Positions 8,378 through 16,931 of a stretch of 64,000 nt of DNA are shown here, one piece after another; positions within the stretch are counted from its first letter, which is position 1; every line of letters starts with the position of its first letter. The notes beneath the pieces were generated by a model, which had not been told where the DNA came from, ran no database searches, and saw only the letters and a list, made by a program, of their open reading frames with translations. The translations under genes and the position numbers were made by a program. The stretch spans positions 248,001 through 312,000 of the forward strand of contig NZ_LAQT01000010.1 in the NCBI RefSeq assembly GCF_001294205.1, read 5' to 3'. Source of the stretch: Amantichitinum ursilacus. GTDB taxonomy: Bacteria > Pseudomonadota > Gammaproteobacteria > Burkholderiales > Chitinibacteraceae.

Positions 8378-9031
8378 ATGCAAAACACGCCTTCGTCTGA
8401 ATGGGTTACACCCGCGCTCCAGCTGCTGCGCCACGCGCGCAACGGCGCACTGGCCACGCAATCGCTGGCCTGGCCCCGCACGCCATACGCATCGTGGCTG
8501 ATGTTCAGCAGCGATGAGGCGGGCCAGCCCTGGTTCTGCATCAGTGGCCTGGCCGAGCACACGCGCAATCTGCGCACCGATGCCCACGCCAGCCTGTTGA
8601 TCGTGGAAGACGCCAATACCAGCGCCGCGCCCGCGCGCGTTACGCTGGTCGGCACAGCACAACCGGCTACGCCGTCGCCCTTGTTAGAAGCGCGTTTGTT
8701 GCGTTATCAGCCAGAATCCGCGCAATACCTGCAACTGGGGGACTTTGCCTGGTGGCAATTGCAACTGACCGCCGTGCGCTATATCGCCGGCTTCGGCCGC
8801 ATGGGCGTCGGTGATCAAACGCAATGGCAGGCCGCGCCGCAACTGGCGCTGCAAGACGAGGTGCACTTGCTGCACGACTTGCCCGCGCTGGACGGCGCTG
8901 AATGGGTAGGGCTCGATTTTTACGGTTGCGATGTCCGCCGACAAGGCCAGTTGCATCGTTATGACTTTAAAGAAAGACCGCATGACCTCGCCGCGCTGGC
9001 CGCAGCCGCGCGCCAGGCCGTGACGGCGTAG
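8378..9031 (+). CDS. PNPOx/HugZ-like split-barrel protein
   Basis: 217 residues from the ATG at 8378. The N-terminal half (ALQLLRHARNGALATQS, SWLMFSSDEAGQPWFCISGLAEHTRNL, ASLLIVEDA) matches the pyridoxamine-phosphate-oxidase-like split barrel of HugZ-type heme-utilisation proteins. The C-terminal part (VGLDFYGCDVRRQGQLHRYDF) fits the DUF2470-like tail common in that group. HugZ-type proteins bind flavin or heme; which applies here is not visible. The open frame extends upstream to 8255, but that part does not resemble the family. Confidence 0.78.
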   Translation: MQNTPSSEWVTPALQLLRHARNGALATQSLAWPRTPYASWLMFSSDEAGQPWFCISGLAEHTRNLRTDAHASLLIVEDANTSAAPARVTLVGTAQPATPSPLLEARLLRYQPESAQYLQLGDFAWWQLQLTAVRYIAGFGRMGVGDQTQWQAAPQLALQDEVHLLHDLPALDGAEWVGLDFYGCDVRRQGQLHRYDFKERPHDLAALAAAARQAVTA

Positions 9032-9091
9032 TCCCGCAGACCCGGCTTATCCGGGCACTGATACCAACAGCTGTGCTTTCTGGAGTCTCTT

Positions 9092-9814
9092 ATGGCCCAA
9101 CGTATTCTTTTCGTTGAGGACGACCTGGAACTGGCCGATCTGATCGGCGGTTTTCTGAAGAGTTTTGAATTTGAAGTCGACCATCTGCCTGATGGTCACC
9201 ACGTGGTCGAACATGTGCGCAACAACCCGCCCACGCTGGTGTTGCTGGATGTAATGCTGCCGGGCAAGGACGGCATGACGCTGTGCCGGGAGCTACGCGA
9301 GTTCTACACCGGCCCGATCATCATCCTGACTTCGCTCAACAGCGACATGAACCAGATTATGGCGCTGGAAATCGGCGCCACCGATTACGTGGTCAAGACC
9401 ACGCCCCCTGCGGTGCTGATGGCGCGCATCAAGGCGCATCTGCGCCAGTCCAGTGGCACGGTGACGCCCACGGCCAGCGCCGCCAAAGACCAGCGCACCA
9501 CCACCAACTTTGGCCATCTGGTGATTGATTCGCGCAACCGCACCGCCACCTACCGCAACGAGCCGCTGCATTTATCCACTGGCGACTTTGATTTGCTGTG
9601 GGAACTGGCCAGCCACGCCGGCGAGATCCTGTCGCGCGATCATCTGCTCAAGCGCTTGCGCGGCATTGAATATGACGGCCTGGATCGCAGCGTGGATGTG
9701 GCGATTTCGCGTTTGCGCAAAAAGCTGCAGGACGACCCGAACGAGCCGCGCAAGATCAAGACCATCCGCCACAAGGGTTATCTGTTTGCCACAGATATCT
9801 GGTGGCAAGAGTAA
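9092..9814 (+). CDS. rstA: Response regulator RstA
   Basis: OmpR-family regulator, 240 residues. Receiver domain about 1-120 (FVEDD acidic pocket, LLDVMLPGKDGMT with the phosphorylatable Asp, ILTSLNSDMNQI, and VVKTTPP with the conserved Lys) and a winged-helix DNA-binding domain about 140-235 (DGLDRSVDVAISRLRKKL, IKTIRHKGYLF). The match to E. coli RstA is very close, including the unusual DMN-I-ALE-GA-DY--KTTPPAVL stretch. Its partner rstB follows, and the E. coli RstA target asr lies just beyond. RBS GGAGT. Confidence 0.93.
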   Translation: MAQRILFVEDDLELADLIGGFLKSFEFEVDHLPDGHHVVEHVRNNPPTLVLLDVMLPGKDGMTLCRELREFYTGPIIILTSLNSDMNQIMALEIGATDYVVKTTPPAVLMARIKAHLRQSSGTVTPTASAAKDQRTTTNFGHLVIDSRNRTATYRNEPLHLSTGDFDLLWELASHAGEILSRDHLLKRLRGIEYDGLDRSVDVAISRLRKKLQDDPNEPRKIKTIRHKGYLFATDIWWQE

Positions 9815-9839
9815 AGCGCCTCGCACACGTTGCACCAAA

Positions 9840-9870
9840 ACACCGTCTGCCCCTCCGGACGGTGTTTTTT
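9840..9870 (+). terminator. Terminator between rstA and rstB
   Basis: Stem ACACCGTCTG / CGGACGGTGT with loop CCCCTC, ending in a run of six T. It lies in the 107-base gap between the two genes and may lower rstB expression relative to rstA. A second small hairpin region (GGGCGA...TCGCCC) follows it. Confidence 0.7.
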
Positions 9871-9927
9871 GTTGGGCGAGCATTGCGCTACGCTGTCGCC
9901 CCAAGGGCTTAATTTTCCGGGTTGCCT

Positions 9928-11229
9928 ATGCGCCAGCTTTTCTTGCGGTTCTATCTGACGGTGGTGGTGTGTTTTCTGGCGTCGGCGTTGATTATTGGTG
10001 GCTTGTACAAGCACATGATCGAGCGCATCAACCAGCATTACCTGACCGATATTTTCCAGACCACGATCAGCATCGTGGAAGAAGAACTAGGCGATTTGCC
10101 GCAGTCAATCTGGCATAGCGAAATCAGCCGCCTGCGCGGCAAGCTGCCGGTGCCCGTCGAAATCGAACAGCTGGACGCCTATACCCTCAGCCCAGGCAAC
10201 CGCACCGCGCTGGCCGACGGCGACATCATTCTGGTTGAAGACGAAGACATCTATCTGCATCGCATTCCCGAGACCAACTTGATGGTGGTGCTGGGGCCGG
10301 TGCCGTATCTAAACCGGCTGGATAATATTTCGTGGCCCGATATTGTGGGCCTGGTGTTGATGTGTGCAGCGCTGGGCATTCCCACCTGGCTGTGGATGCG
10401 GCCGTTCTGGCGCGATCTGCTGGCGCTGATCCGGCAAAGCCGCAAGATGGGCAATGGCGACTTTGCCGTGCGCGCGGTGCTCTCGGAAAACTCGGCGCTA
10501 TCACCGCTGGGCTCCACCTTTAATCGTATGGCGCACGATGTGGAAGAACTGACGGCCAGTCGCCAGCAGATGATCGACGCCATCTCGCACGATTTGCGCA
10601 CGCCGCTGGCGCGCATGCGTTATCGCCTGGAAGCGTTGAAGGCCGGCGCACCGGCCGAGGCGCAAACCGCAGGCATGGAGCGCGATCTGGAAGCCATCGA
10701 CCAGTTGGTGGAGGAATGGCTGACGTTGCGCAAGCTGGAACGCTCGCAATTCAAACTCGAATTACAACCGATGGAAATGCAGCCGTGGCTGGAGCGGCAA
10801 CTGGGCGAGCTGGCGGTGGGCGGCGTGGCAATTCCGCTGGAGAACGCCACCGGTCTGCGCGCGCCCTTGATGGAAGCCGATAGCTATTACTTGTCGCGCG
10901 TGCTGTCCAACACCATCAGCAATGCCAAACGATATGGTGGCGGCCGTATTGAAGTCAGCCTGGGTTGGCACGACGGCGTGGCCACGCTTAACGTCGACGA
11001 CAACGGCCCTGGCATTCCGGAATCCGAACGCGAGCGCCTGTTGCAACCGTTTGAGCGGCTGGAGGGCAGTCGCAATCGCAGCACTGGTGGCTATGGGCTG
11101 GGCCTGGCGATCGTGGCGATGGTGATGCGCGGGCATGGCGGCGATATCCGCATTGAGGATTCCCCGCTCGGCGGCGCACGCATCGCTTTGCACTGGCCCA
11201 CCAGTTTGAAAGACGCCAACCGTATTTAG
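9928..11229 (+). CDS. rstB: Sensor histidine kinase RstB
   Basis: Inner-membrane sensor kinase partner of RstA. Start at ATG 9928 (MRQLFLRFYL, aligned with the E. coli RstB start); 433 residues. TM1 about 10-27, periplasmic sensor about 28-135 including the RstB-typical VGPVPYL, TM2 about 140-160, HAMP, HisKA with DAISHDLRTPLARMRYRLE (catalytic His), and HATPase with VDDNGPGIP and GGYGLGLAIV. The signal is not known from sequence; in enterobacteria the system responds to acid and low Mg2+ via PhoP. No clear Shine-Dalgarno is seen, and a terminator precedes it. Confidence 0.93.
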   Translation: MRQLFLRFYLTVVVCFLASALIIGGLYKHMIERINQHYLTDIFQTTISIVEEELGDLPQSIWHSEISRLRGKLPVPVEIEQLDAYTLSPGNRTALADGDIILVEDEDIYLHRIPETNLMVVLGPVPYLNRLDNISWPDIVGLVLMCAALGIPTWLWMRPFWRDLLALIRQSRKMGNGDFAVRAVLSENSALSPLGSTFNRMAHDVEELTASRQQMIDAISHDLRTPLARMRYRLEALKAGAPAEAQTAGMERDLEAIDQLVEEWLTLRKLERSQFKLELQPMEMQPWLERQLGELAVGGVAIPLENATGLRAPLMEADSYYLSRVLSNTISNAKRYGGGRIEVSLGWHDGVATLNVDDNGPGIPESERERLLQPFERLEGSRNRSTGGYGLGLAIVAMVMRGHGGDIRIEDSPLGGARIALHWPTSLKDANRI

Positions 11230-11329
11230 AGAGCGTGGGTGGCACATTGGCGTGTGGGAGTCGGGTGCGCCGACTGGCTGATTTGCTCGTTGATCCAGAT
11301 CAATCCGGTTGATTGTTACAGGTGTCACG

Positions 11330-11343
11330 TACATTCGGTTACA
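11330..11343 (+). promoter_or_regulatory. RstA box upstream of the asr-like gene
   Basis: TACATTCGGTTACA matches 11 of the 12 fixed positions of the E. coli RstA consensus TACATNTNGTTACA. A further GTTACA lies at 11315-11320, 23 bases upstream of the one inside the box, suggesting two adjacent sites. It sits 106 bases before the ATG of the asr-like gene and 100 bases after rstB. Confidence 0.75.
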
Positions 11344-11448
11344 ACGCGCAACCATCCCCGCACTGACCAGCTTGAGAGTTTTCCCAATAATCCGCTCCAA
11401 CACGACATAAACGTGTCTTCCGCACATTTGTCTTTTTGGAGAATTCTC

Positions 11449-12384
11449 ATGAACAAGTTGGTCGCTACGCTCGTTGCTGCCCTGTTTGCTGGTTCCGCTG
11501 CATTCAGCGTTGCAGCTGACGCTCCGGCTTCCACCGTTAAATCGGTGAAGGTTGAAAAGCACGCTCACAAGAAAGCTTCGGCTGCTTCCGCTGCTCAGAA
11601 AGCACAAGCCAAGAAAGTAGTCGCTTCGACTGCTTCGGCTGCGCAAAAAGCACAAGCCAAGAAAGAAAAGGCTTCCGCTGCTTCCGCTGCACAAAAAGCT
11701 ACCGCTAAAAAGCACAAGGCTTCCGCTGCATCCGCCGCTCAAAAAGCTGAAGCCAAGAAAGTGAAGGCTTCCGCTGCTTCGGCTGCACAAAAGGCTCAAG
11801 CCAAGAAAGTGAAGGCTTCTGCTGCTTCCGCTGCTCAAAAAGCCCAAGCTAAAAAGCACAAGGCTTCCGCTGCTTCGGCCGCTCAACAAGCTCAAGCTAA
11901 AAAAGTGAAGGCTTCTGCTGCTTCTGCTGCGCAAAAAGCCCAAGCTAAAAAGCACAAGGCTTCCGCTGCTTCGGCCGCTCAAAAAGCTCAAGCTAAAAAA
12001 GTGAAGGCTTCTGCTGCTTCCGCTGCTCAGAAAGCCACCGCTAAAAAGCACAAGGCTTCCGCTGCTTCGGCCGCTCAACAAGCTCAAGCCAAGAAAGTGA
12101 AGGCTTCCGCTGCTTCCGCTGCGCAAAAAGCCCAAGCTAAAAAGCACAAGGCTTCCGCTGCTTCGACCGCTCAAAAAGCTCAAGCTAAAAAAGTGAAGGC
12201 TTCTGCTGCTTCCGCTGCTCAGAAAGCCACCGCTAAAAAGCACAAGGCTTCCGCTGCTTCGGCCGCTCAAAAGGCTGAAGCCAAGAAAGTGAAGGCTTCC
12301 GCTGCTTCTGCTGCTCAGAAAGCCCAAGCCAAGAAGCATCACAAGGCTTCCGCTGCTAAAGCTTCTGCTGCTTCCGCTGCCTAA
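11449..12384 (+). CDS. asr: Asr-like repetitive periplasmic acid-shock protein
   Basis: 311-residue exported Lys/Ala/Gln-rich protein. Signal peptide 1-23 (MNKLVATLVAALFAGSAAF..., cleavage expected after SVAA). Residues 42-298 are 16 tandem units of 16 residues with consensus KASAASAAQKAQAKK(V/H), one extra His in the last. V-ending and H-ending units tend to alternate. E. coli Asr (about 100 aa) has the same composition and acts as a disordered periplasmic acid-protection protein; this one is three times longer. Position after rstAB, an RstA box upstream and a YdgD-like protease downstream all support the call. Start at 11449 with GGAG 7 bases upstream. Confidence 0.85.
   Translation: MNKLVATLVAALFAGSAAFSVAADAPASTVKSVKVEKHAHKKASAASAAQKAQAKKVVASTASAAQKAQAKKEKASAASAAQKATAKKHKASAASAAQKAEAKKVKASAASAAQKAQAKKVKASAASAAQKAQAKKHKASAASAAQQAQAKKVKASAASAAQKAQAKKHKASAASAAQKAQAKKVKASAASAAQKATAKKHKASAASAAQQAQAKKVKASAASAAQKAQAKKHKASAASTAQKAQAKKVKASAASAAQKATAKKHKASAASAAQKAEAKKVKASAASAAQKAQAKKHHKASAAKASAASAA
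11572..12342 (+). repeat. Sixteen tandem 48-bp repeats inside asr
   Basis: In-frame 48-base units, near-identical in protein and varying mainly at third positions (for example GCTTCCGCTGC and GCTTCGGCCGC). The array is a likely substrate for slippage or unequal recombination, so unit number may differ among strains. Confidence 0.92.
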
Positions 12385-12425
12385 GTCTTGCGCCTTCGGG
12401 CACACAGACTCAAGCATCAACAAGA

Positions 12426-12449
12426 ACGGGGACTTCGGTCCCCGTTTTT
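12426..12449 (+). terminator. Terminator after asr
   Basis: Stem ACGGGGAC / GTCCCCGT with a stable TTCG loop, then four T. It lies 41 bases past the asr stop and about 80 bases before the protease start. Confidence 0.85.
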
Positions 12450-12529
12450 GTTTGCGCAAGGCGGAACATGCGCGCCGCGCACGCGTCCACGTCTTATCTT
12501 CTGTTTTGACCTACCGGTTATTGCCCATC

Positions 12530-13324
12530 ATGAAGCGGCTGTTTCTTCTGTGCCTGGCCTTGTGCGCCAGCGTTGCCTTCGCGCGCGAACCCAGCGTGGA
12601 GCAACAAAACAAGATCATGTTCTACGGCCACGATGACCGCGTCATCATCCATACGCCCTTTACCGGCCCCTATGCCGCCATCGGCGTCATGCGCACGCAG
12701 AATGGCTACGACTGCACCGCCACGCTGATCACACCGGACACGGCGCTGACCGCGGCGCATTGCTTCTGGATGGCAGGCAAAAATCGCGACCACGCCAAGT
12801 GGTTTAAAACCGCGTATGACAACGGCCGCTATACCGCGCACTACCGCGTGCTGACTCAGACGTTTAACCAGCGCTTTCAGCAAGGGCTGGATCGGCGCAA
12901 AGACGGCGTTTATATCGATAGCGGCGCGCGCCCTTACGATATCGCTGTGCTCAAAGTTGAACTGGTCGACGGCACCCCGCCCACGCCGATGCCCGCATTT
13001 AAAGGCAACCGCCAGCAATTGCAGCAATTGCTAAAAACCGCGGGATACAAGGTCAGCCAGGCCGGTTATCCCGAGGATCTGGAAGACGTGCTCGCCGCGC
13101 ATCGCGGCTGCAAGATCACCGCGCTCAGCCCCGACAACACGGTGTTCCATCAGTGCGACACGCTGGAAGGCGACAGCGGCGCGCCCGTCTGGATTGATAC
13201 CGCCAACGGCCCGCTGCTGATTGCGGTGCAAAGTTCGGCCCCGCCGTACCAGATGCGCAAGCAGGTGGATAACATCGCCGTCACCGTATTGCAGCGCCCC
13301 GAAGCGCCCAGCCCCCAACGCTAG
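12530..13324 (+). CDS. ydgD: Exported trypsin-like serine protease (YdgD-like)
   Basis: 264 residues from ATG 12530. Signal peptide MKRLFLLCLALCASVAFA. Chymotrypsin-fold protease with a complete triad: His in LTAAHCFW, Asp in ARPYDIAVLKV, Ser in LEGDSGAPVW. It fits the V8/trypsin-like group of E. coli YdgD, which also directly follows asr. Asr maturation is known to involve proteolysis, so this neighbour is a reasonable candidate, but that is inference. The open frame upstream of 12530 runs through the asr terminator and is not credible. Confidence 0.85.
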   Translation: MKRLFLLCLALCASVAFAREPSVEQQNKIMFYGHDDRVIIHTPFTGPYAAIGVMRTQNGYDCTATLITPDTALTAAHCFWMAGKNRDHAKWFKTAYDNGRYTAHYRVLTQTFNQRFQQGLDRRKDGVYIDSGARPYDIAVLKVELVDGTPPTPMPAFKGNRQQLQQLLKTAGYKVSQAGYPEDLEDVLAAHRGCKITALSPDNTVFHQCDTLEGDSGAPVWIDTANGPLLIAVQSSAPPYQMRKQVDNIAVTVLQRPEAPSPQR

Positions 13325-13387
13325 CGGGACAGCGTGCGGCCATTTGGCTACAATAGCGCGCTATCACGTTGATTCTTTGAGCAGATA

Positions 13388-14644
13388 ATGGACATTCAGG
13401 CCTATATGCAGCAGGTCGGCCGCCAGGCAAGACTGGCCAGCCGCGCCATGGCCCGTGCCGATGCCGGCACCAAAAACGCCGCCTTGCTGGCCATCGCCGA
13501 CGCCATCGTGCGCGATGCCGCCACGCTGATCGCCGCCAACGCGCGCGATATGGAGCAAGCACGCGCCGACGGCCTGGAACCTGCCCTGCTCGATCGTCTG
13601 CAACTGACTGACAAAACCATCGCCACTATGGCTGAAGGCCTGCGCCAGATTGCCGCGCTGCCCGATCCGGTGGGCGAGATGGGTGATTTCAAATTCCGCC
13701 CTTCCGGCATTCAGGTGGGCAAGATGCGCGTGCCCTTGGGCGTGATCGGCATCATTTATGAAGCCCGCCCCAACGTCACCGCCGATGCCGCCGGCCTGTG
13801 CATCAAATCCGGCAATGCCACCATCCTGCGCGGTGGCCGCGAAGCGTTTCATTGCAATCAGGCGATTGCCGCGCTGGTCAAAGAAGGCTTGGCCACCGCC
13901 GGCCTGCCTGCCACCGCGGTCCAGATTATCGAAACGCCCGATCGCGCCGCCGTGGGCGAGCTGATCACCATGACCGAATTTGTCGATGTCATCGTGCCGC
14001 GCGGGGGCAAAAGCCTGATCGCCCGCATCGCGCAAGATGCACGCGTGCCGGTCATCAAGCATCTGGATGGCATCTGCCACGTCTATATCGACGAAGAAGC
14101 CGATCCCGAAAAAGCCATCCGTATCGCCGACAACGCCAAAACCCAGCGTTACGCACCGTGCAACACCATGGAAACGCTGCTGGTGCACAGCAACGTGGCC
14201 GATCTGATCCTGCCGCCGTTAGCCGCCATCTATGAACAAAAGGGTGTTGAGCTGCGCGGTTGTGCCGCCACGCGCGACATCCTGCCCGAAGCGATCCCCG
14301 CCACCGAAGAAGACTGGCGCACCGAATACCTGGCGCCGATCCTGTCGATCAAGCTAGTAGACGATCTGGACGCAGCCATCGACCATATCAATACCTACGG
14401 CTCGCACCACACCGACGCCATCATCACCGAGAACTACAGCAAGGCGCGCCGCTTTCTGCGCGAGGTGGATTCGGCTTCGGTGATGGTCAATGCCAGCACC
14501 CGCTTTGCCGACGGGTTCGAGTACGGCCTGGGCGCCGAGATCGGTATTTCCACCGACAAGATCCACGCGCGTGGTCCGGTGGGTCTGGAAGGCCTGACCA
14601 GCGAGAAATGGGTGGTGCTGGGTAACGGAGAAATCCGCGTTTGA
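13388..14644 (+). CDS. proA: Gamma-glutamyl phosphate reductase ProA
   Basis: NADPH-dependent reduction of gamma-glutamyl phosphate to glutamate semialdehyde in proline synthesis. 418 residues, the normal length. Seen: [31 protein letters not shown], and [13 protein letters not shown] carrying the catalytic cysteine. Its stop overlaps the nadD start (TTGA), so the two are cotranslated. The partner kinase proB is not in the window. Confidence 0.96.
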   Translation: MDIQAYMQQVGRQARLASRAMARADAGTKNAALLAIADAIVRDAATLIAANARDMEQARADGLEPALLDRLQLTDKTIATMAEGLRQIAALPDPVGEMGDFKFRPSGIQVGKMRVPLGVIGIIYEARPNVTADAAGLCIKSGNATILRGGREAFHCNQAIAALVKEGLATAGLPATAVQIIETPDRAAVGELITMTEFVDVIVPRGGKSLIARIAQDARVPVIKHLDGICHVYIDEEADPEKAIRIADNAKTQRYAPCNTMETLLVHSNVADLILPPLAAIYEQKGVELRGCAATRDILPEAIPATEEDWRTEYLAPILSIKLVDDLDAAIDHINTYGSHHTDAIITENYSKARRFLREVDSASVMVNASTRFADGFEYGLGAEIGISTDKIHARGPVGLEGLTSEKWVVLGNGEIRV

Positions 14645-15285
14645 GTCAGTCTGCGCCGCCCAAAGCCCTGGGCATTTTTGGCGGCACGTTCGACCCGATC
14701 CACGAGGGCCATCTGATGCTGGCCCGTGCCTTGCGCGATACGTTCGCGCTGCCGTCGGTCAGCCTGATCCCCACCGGCCTGCCGCAACACCGCAATGCGC
14801 CGGTCGCCAGTCCGCAACAACGTCTGACGTGGGTGCGGCATGCGGTGGCGGGCGAGCCCGGTTTGCAAGCCGACGACCGGGAAGTGCGCCGCCAGGGCTT
14901 CTGTTATACGGTAGACACGCTCGAGGAGTTGCAGGCCGAACAGCCCGATACGCTGTTGGTGTGGTTGATTGGCGGCGACTCGTTTCATCATTTACAGCAA
15001 TGGCATCGCTGGACTGATCTGCTGGAGCTGGGCCACATGGTGGTCGCGGCTCGACCTGGCTACGATTGGTCTAAACTGCCAGAAGAACTGATGCGGGTGC
15101 TGGACACCCGCAAAGTAGCAGCGCACCCCGATGCGTTGCACAAGGGCAGAATCAGCCTTCTGCCCACCCCGCTCATGCCATTTTCATCCACCGAATTACG
15201 CGACAAACTCGCGCATGGTGCTGATGTCAGTGGCCTGACTCCGGTTGCCGCCGAAGTGCGGCAATCCGGGCTTTATGAAACTTGA
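14641..15285 (+). CDS. nadD: Nicotinate-nucleotide adenylyltransferase NadD
   Basis: Transfers AMP to nicotinate mononucleotide in NAD synthesis. 214 residues. Seen: [15 protein letters not shown] (nucleotidyltransferase GxFDPxHxGH motif), WLIGGDSF, and [10 protein letters not shown] (the ISSTxxR motif with a Phe). The start is a TTG overlapping the proA stop by four bases; the next candidate start would cut into the first beta strand. Gene order proA-nadD-rsfS is common in Proteobacteria. Confidence 0.95.
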   Translation: MSQSAPPKALGIFGGTFDPIHEGHLMLARALRDTFALPSVSLIPTGLPQHRNAPVASPQQRLTWVRHAVAGEPGLQADDREVRRQGFCYTVDTLEELQAEQPDTLLVWLIGGDSFHHLQQWHRWTDLLELGHMVVAARPGYDWSKLPEELMRVLDTRKVAAHPDALHKGRISLLPTPLMPFSSTELRDKLAHGADVSGLTPVAAEVRQSGLYET

Positions 15286-15358
15286 CGCGGCCCCGCCGCG
15301 ACCCGGCAAGCAATACGGCAATGGCCGACCGGGCGCTGGCCCCGCAGGATATGGATGA

Positions 15359-15730
15359 ATGGACGAACACACCCAACAGATGCGCGATACCGCCGTGCTG
15401 GCGCTGGAAGATATCAAAGGCAAAGACATCCTGGTGCTGGACACCACCCAGTTGACCGACCTGTTTGATTGCATGATTGTCGCCAGCGGCGATTCCAACC
15501 GCCAGGTGCGCGCCCTGGCTAACAACGTCGCGGTAGAACTCAAGGCCAAAGGCTTTGAGATCGTCAGTACCGAAGGCGAAGAATCCGGTGAATGGGTTCT
15601 GGTCGATGCAGGTTCGCTGGTGGTGCATGTGATGCTGCCGCCGGTGCGCGATTACTATGATCTGGAACAGCTGTGGGGCGGGCAGAAGCCCACCTTCGCG
15701 CCGCTGGGCCGGTCCTGGACCGCAGTCTGA
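15359..15730 (+). CDS. rsfS: Ribosomal silencing factor RsfS
   Basis: Binds ribosomal protein L14 and blocks subunit joining in nutrient limitation. 123 residues, usual length. Family features: ALEDIKGKDILVLDTTQLTD, CMIVASGDSNRQVRALA, ESGEWVLVDAGSLVVHVM and RDYYDLEQLWG. AGGA lies 11 bases before the ATG. A terminator follows, so this is the last gene of the proA-nadD-rsfS unit. Confidence 0.95.
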   Translation: MDEHTQQMRDTAVLALEDIKGKDILVLDTTQLTDLFDCMIVASGDSNRQVRALANNVAVELKAKGFEIVSTEGEESGEWVLVDAGSLVVHVMLPPVRDYYDLEQLWGGQKPTFAPLGRSWTAV

Positions 15731-15740
15731 GCGTTGCTGA

Positions 15741-15770
15741 AAACCGGTCTTGCGAGGCCGGTTTTTATTT
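15741..15770 (+). terminator. Terminator after rsfS
   Basis: AAACCGG / CCGGTTT stem with a T-rich tail (TTTTTATTTTT), 10 bases past the rsfS stop. Confidence 0.8.
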
Positions 15771-15936
15771 TTGCGCGCCGCCGCAGCCGCGCATCGTCAA
15801 TCGACACCATAACGATATAACGATTGAATCTTTAAACGGCTAACCCGTTGAGGTAGATTCGTTTGTTTCCGCTTTGCGCCCGCAAAGTGTCACCCCGGCG
15901 CCCCACTGCGCCGCGCAATCAGGTACTGAAGCAGCA

Positions 15937-16863
15937 ATGACAGGCATTAGCGAAGCGAGGCTGACTCACCTCAAGCAACTGGAAGCCGAGTCGATCCATA
16001 TCATCCGCGAAGTCGCGGCCGAATTTGAAAACCCGGTCATGCTGTATTCGATCGGTAAAGACTCCGCCGTGATGCTGCACCTGGCGCGCAAGGCGTTTTT
16101 TCCGGGTAAGCCGCCGTTTCCGCTAATGCACGTCGACACCACCTGGAAATTCCAGGAAATGTACAAACTGCGTGAAAAACAGCGGGCCGAAGGCTGGAAC
16201 CTGATTACCTACGTGAATGAAGACGGCGTTAAAGCCGGTATCAATCCATTTACTGCCGGTAGTGCCAAACATACCGACGTGATGAAAACCCAGGGCCTGA
16301 AACAAGCGCTGGATAAATACGGTTTTGATGCCGCTTTTGGTGGCGCGCGGCGCGATGAAGAAAAATCACGCGCCAAAGAACGCGTGTATTCGTTCCGCGA
16401 TAAAAACCATCGTTGGGACCCAAAAAACCAGCGCCCGGAATTGTGGAATCTGTATAACTCGCGCATCGACAAAGGCGAATCGATCCGCGTATTTCCGCTG
16501 TCCAACTGGACGGAACTCGATATCTGGCAATACATCTTTCTGGAAAATATCGAGATTGTGCCGCTGTACTTTGCTGCGGAACGCCCGGTCGTAGATCTGA
16601 ATGGCACGCTGGTGATGATCGACGACGATCGCATCCTGCAATATCTGACGCCCGAGCAAAAAGCCAGCATCGAAACCAAATGGGTGCGCTTCCGTACGCT
16701 GGGCTGTTATCCGCTGACCGGCGCGGTTGAATCCAAAGCCGCCACGCTGGCTGACGTGATCCAGGAAATGTTGCTGACCAAAACCAGCGAACGCCAGGGC
16801 CGCGTGATTGACCATGATTCCAGTGGCTCAATGGAAAAGAAAAAAATGGAAGGCTATTTCTAA
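15937..16863 (+). CDS. cysD: Sulfate adenylyltransferase subunit 2 CysD
   Basis: Small subunit of ATP sulfurylase, which makes adenosine 5'-phosphosulfate. 308 residues from ATG 15937 ([19 protein letters not shown]). Seen: PP-loop [42 protein letters not shown], and [12 protein letters not shown]. The frame is open 21 codons further upstream without family similarity. cysN follows 68 bases on. The preceding 200 bases hold an AT-rich patch near 15805-15845 that could be a promoter or CysB site, but nothing certain. Confidence 0.96.
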   Translation: MTGISEARLTHLKQLEAESIHIIREVAAEFENPVMLYSIGKDSAVMLHLARKAFFPGKPPFPLMHVDTTWKFQEMYKLREKQRAEGWNLITYVNEDGVKAGINPFTAGSAKHTDVMKTQGLKQALDKYGFDAAFGGARRDEEKSRAKERVYSFRDKNHRWDPKNQRPELWNLYNSRIDKGESIRVFPLSNWTELDIWQYIFLENIEIVPLYFAAERPVVDLNGTLVMIDDDRILQYLTPEQKASIETKWVRFRTLGCYPLTGAVESKAATLADVIQEMLLTKTSERQGRVIDHDSSGSMEKKKMEGYF

Positions 16864-16931
16864 GCCCGGCGTTTAGATCGCCCCATTTTCAATTCATACA
16901 CGGCCGCGCGCTTCGATACGGAAATTCCTTC

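Noticed and set aside
10762-12459. Long open frame of 565 codons antisense to rstB and asr
   Set aside because: It is low-complexity Ser/Gly/Leu sequence produced by the reverse strand of the asr repeats. asr has a signal peptide, ribosome site and terminator, so the antisense frame is a by-product.
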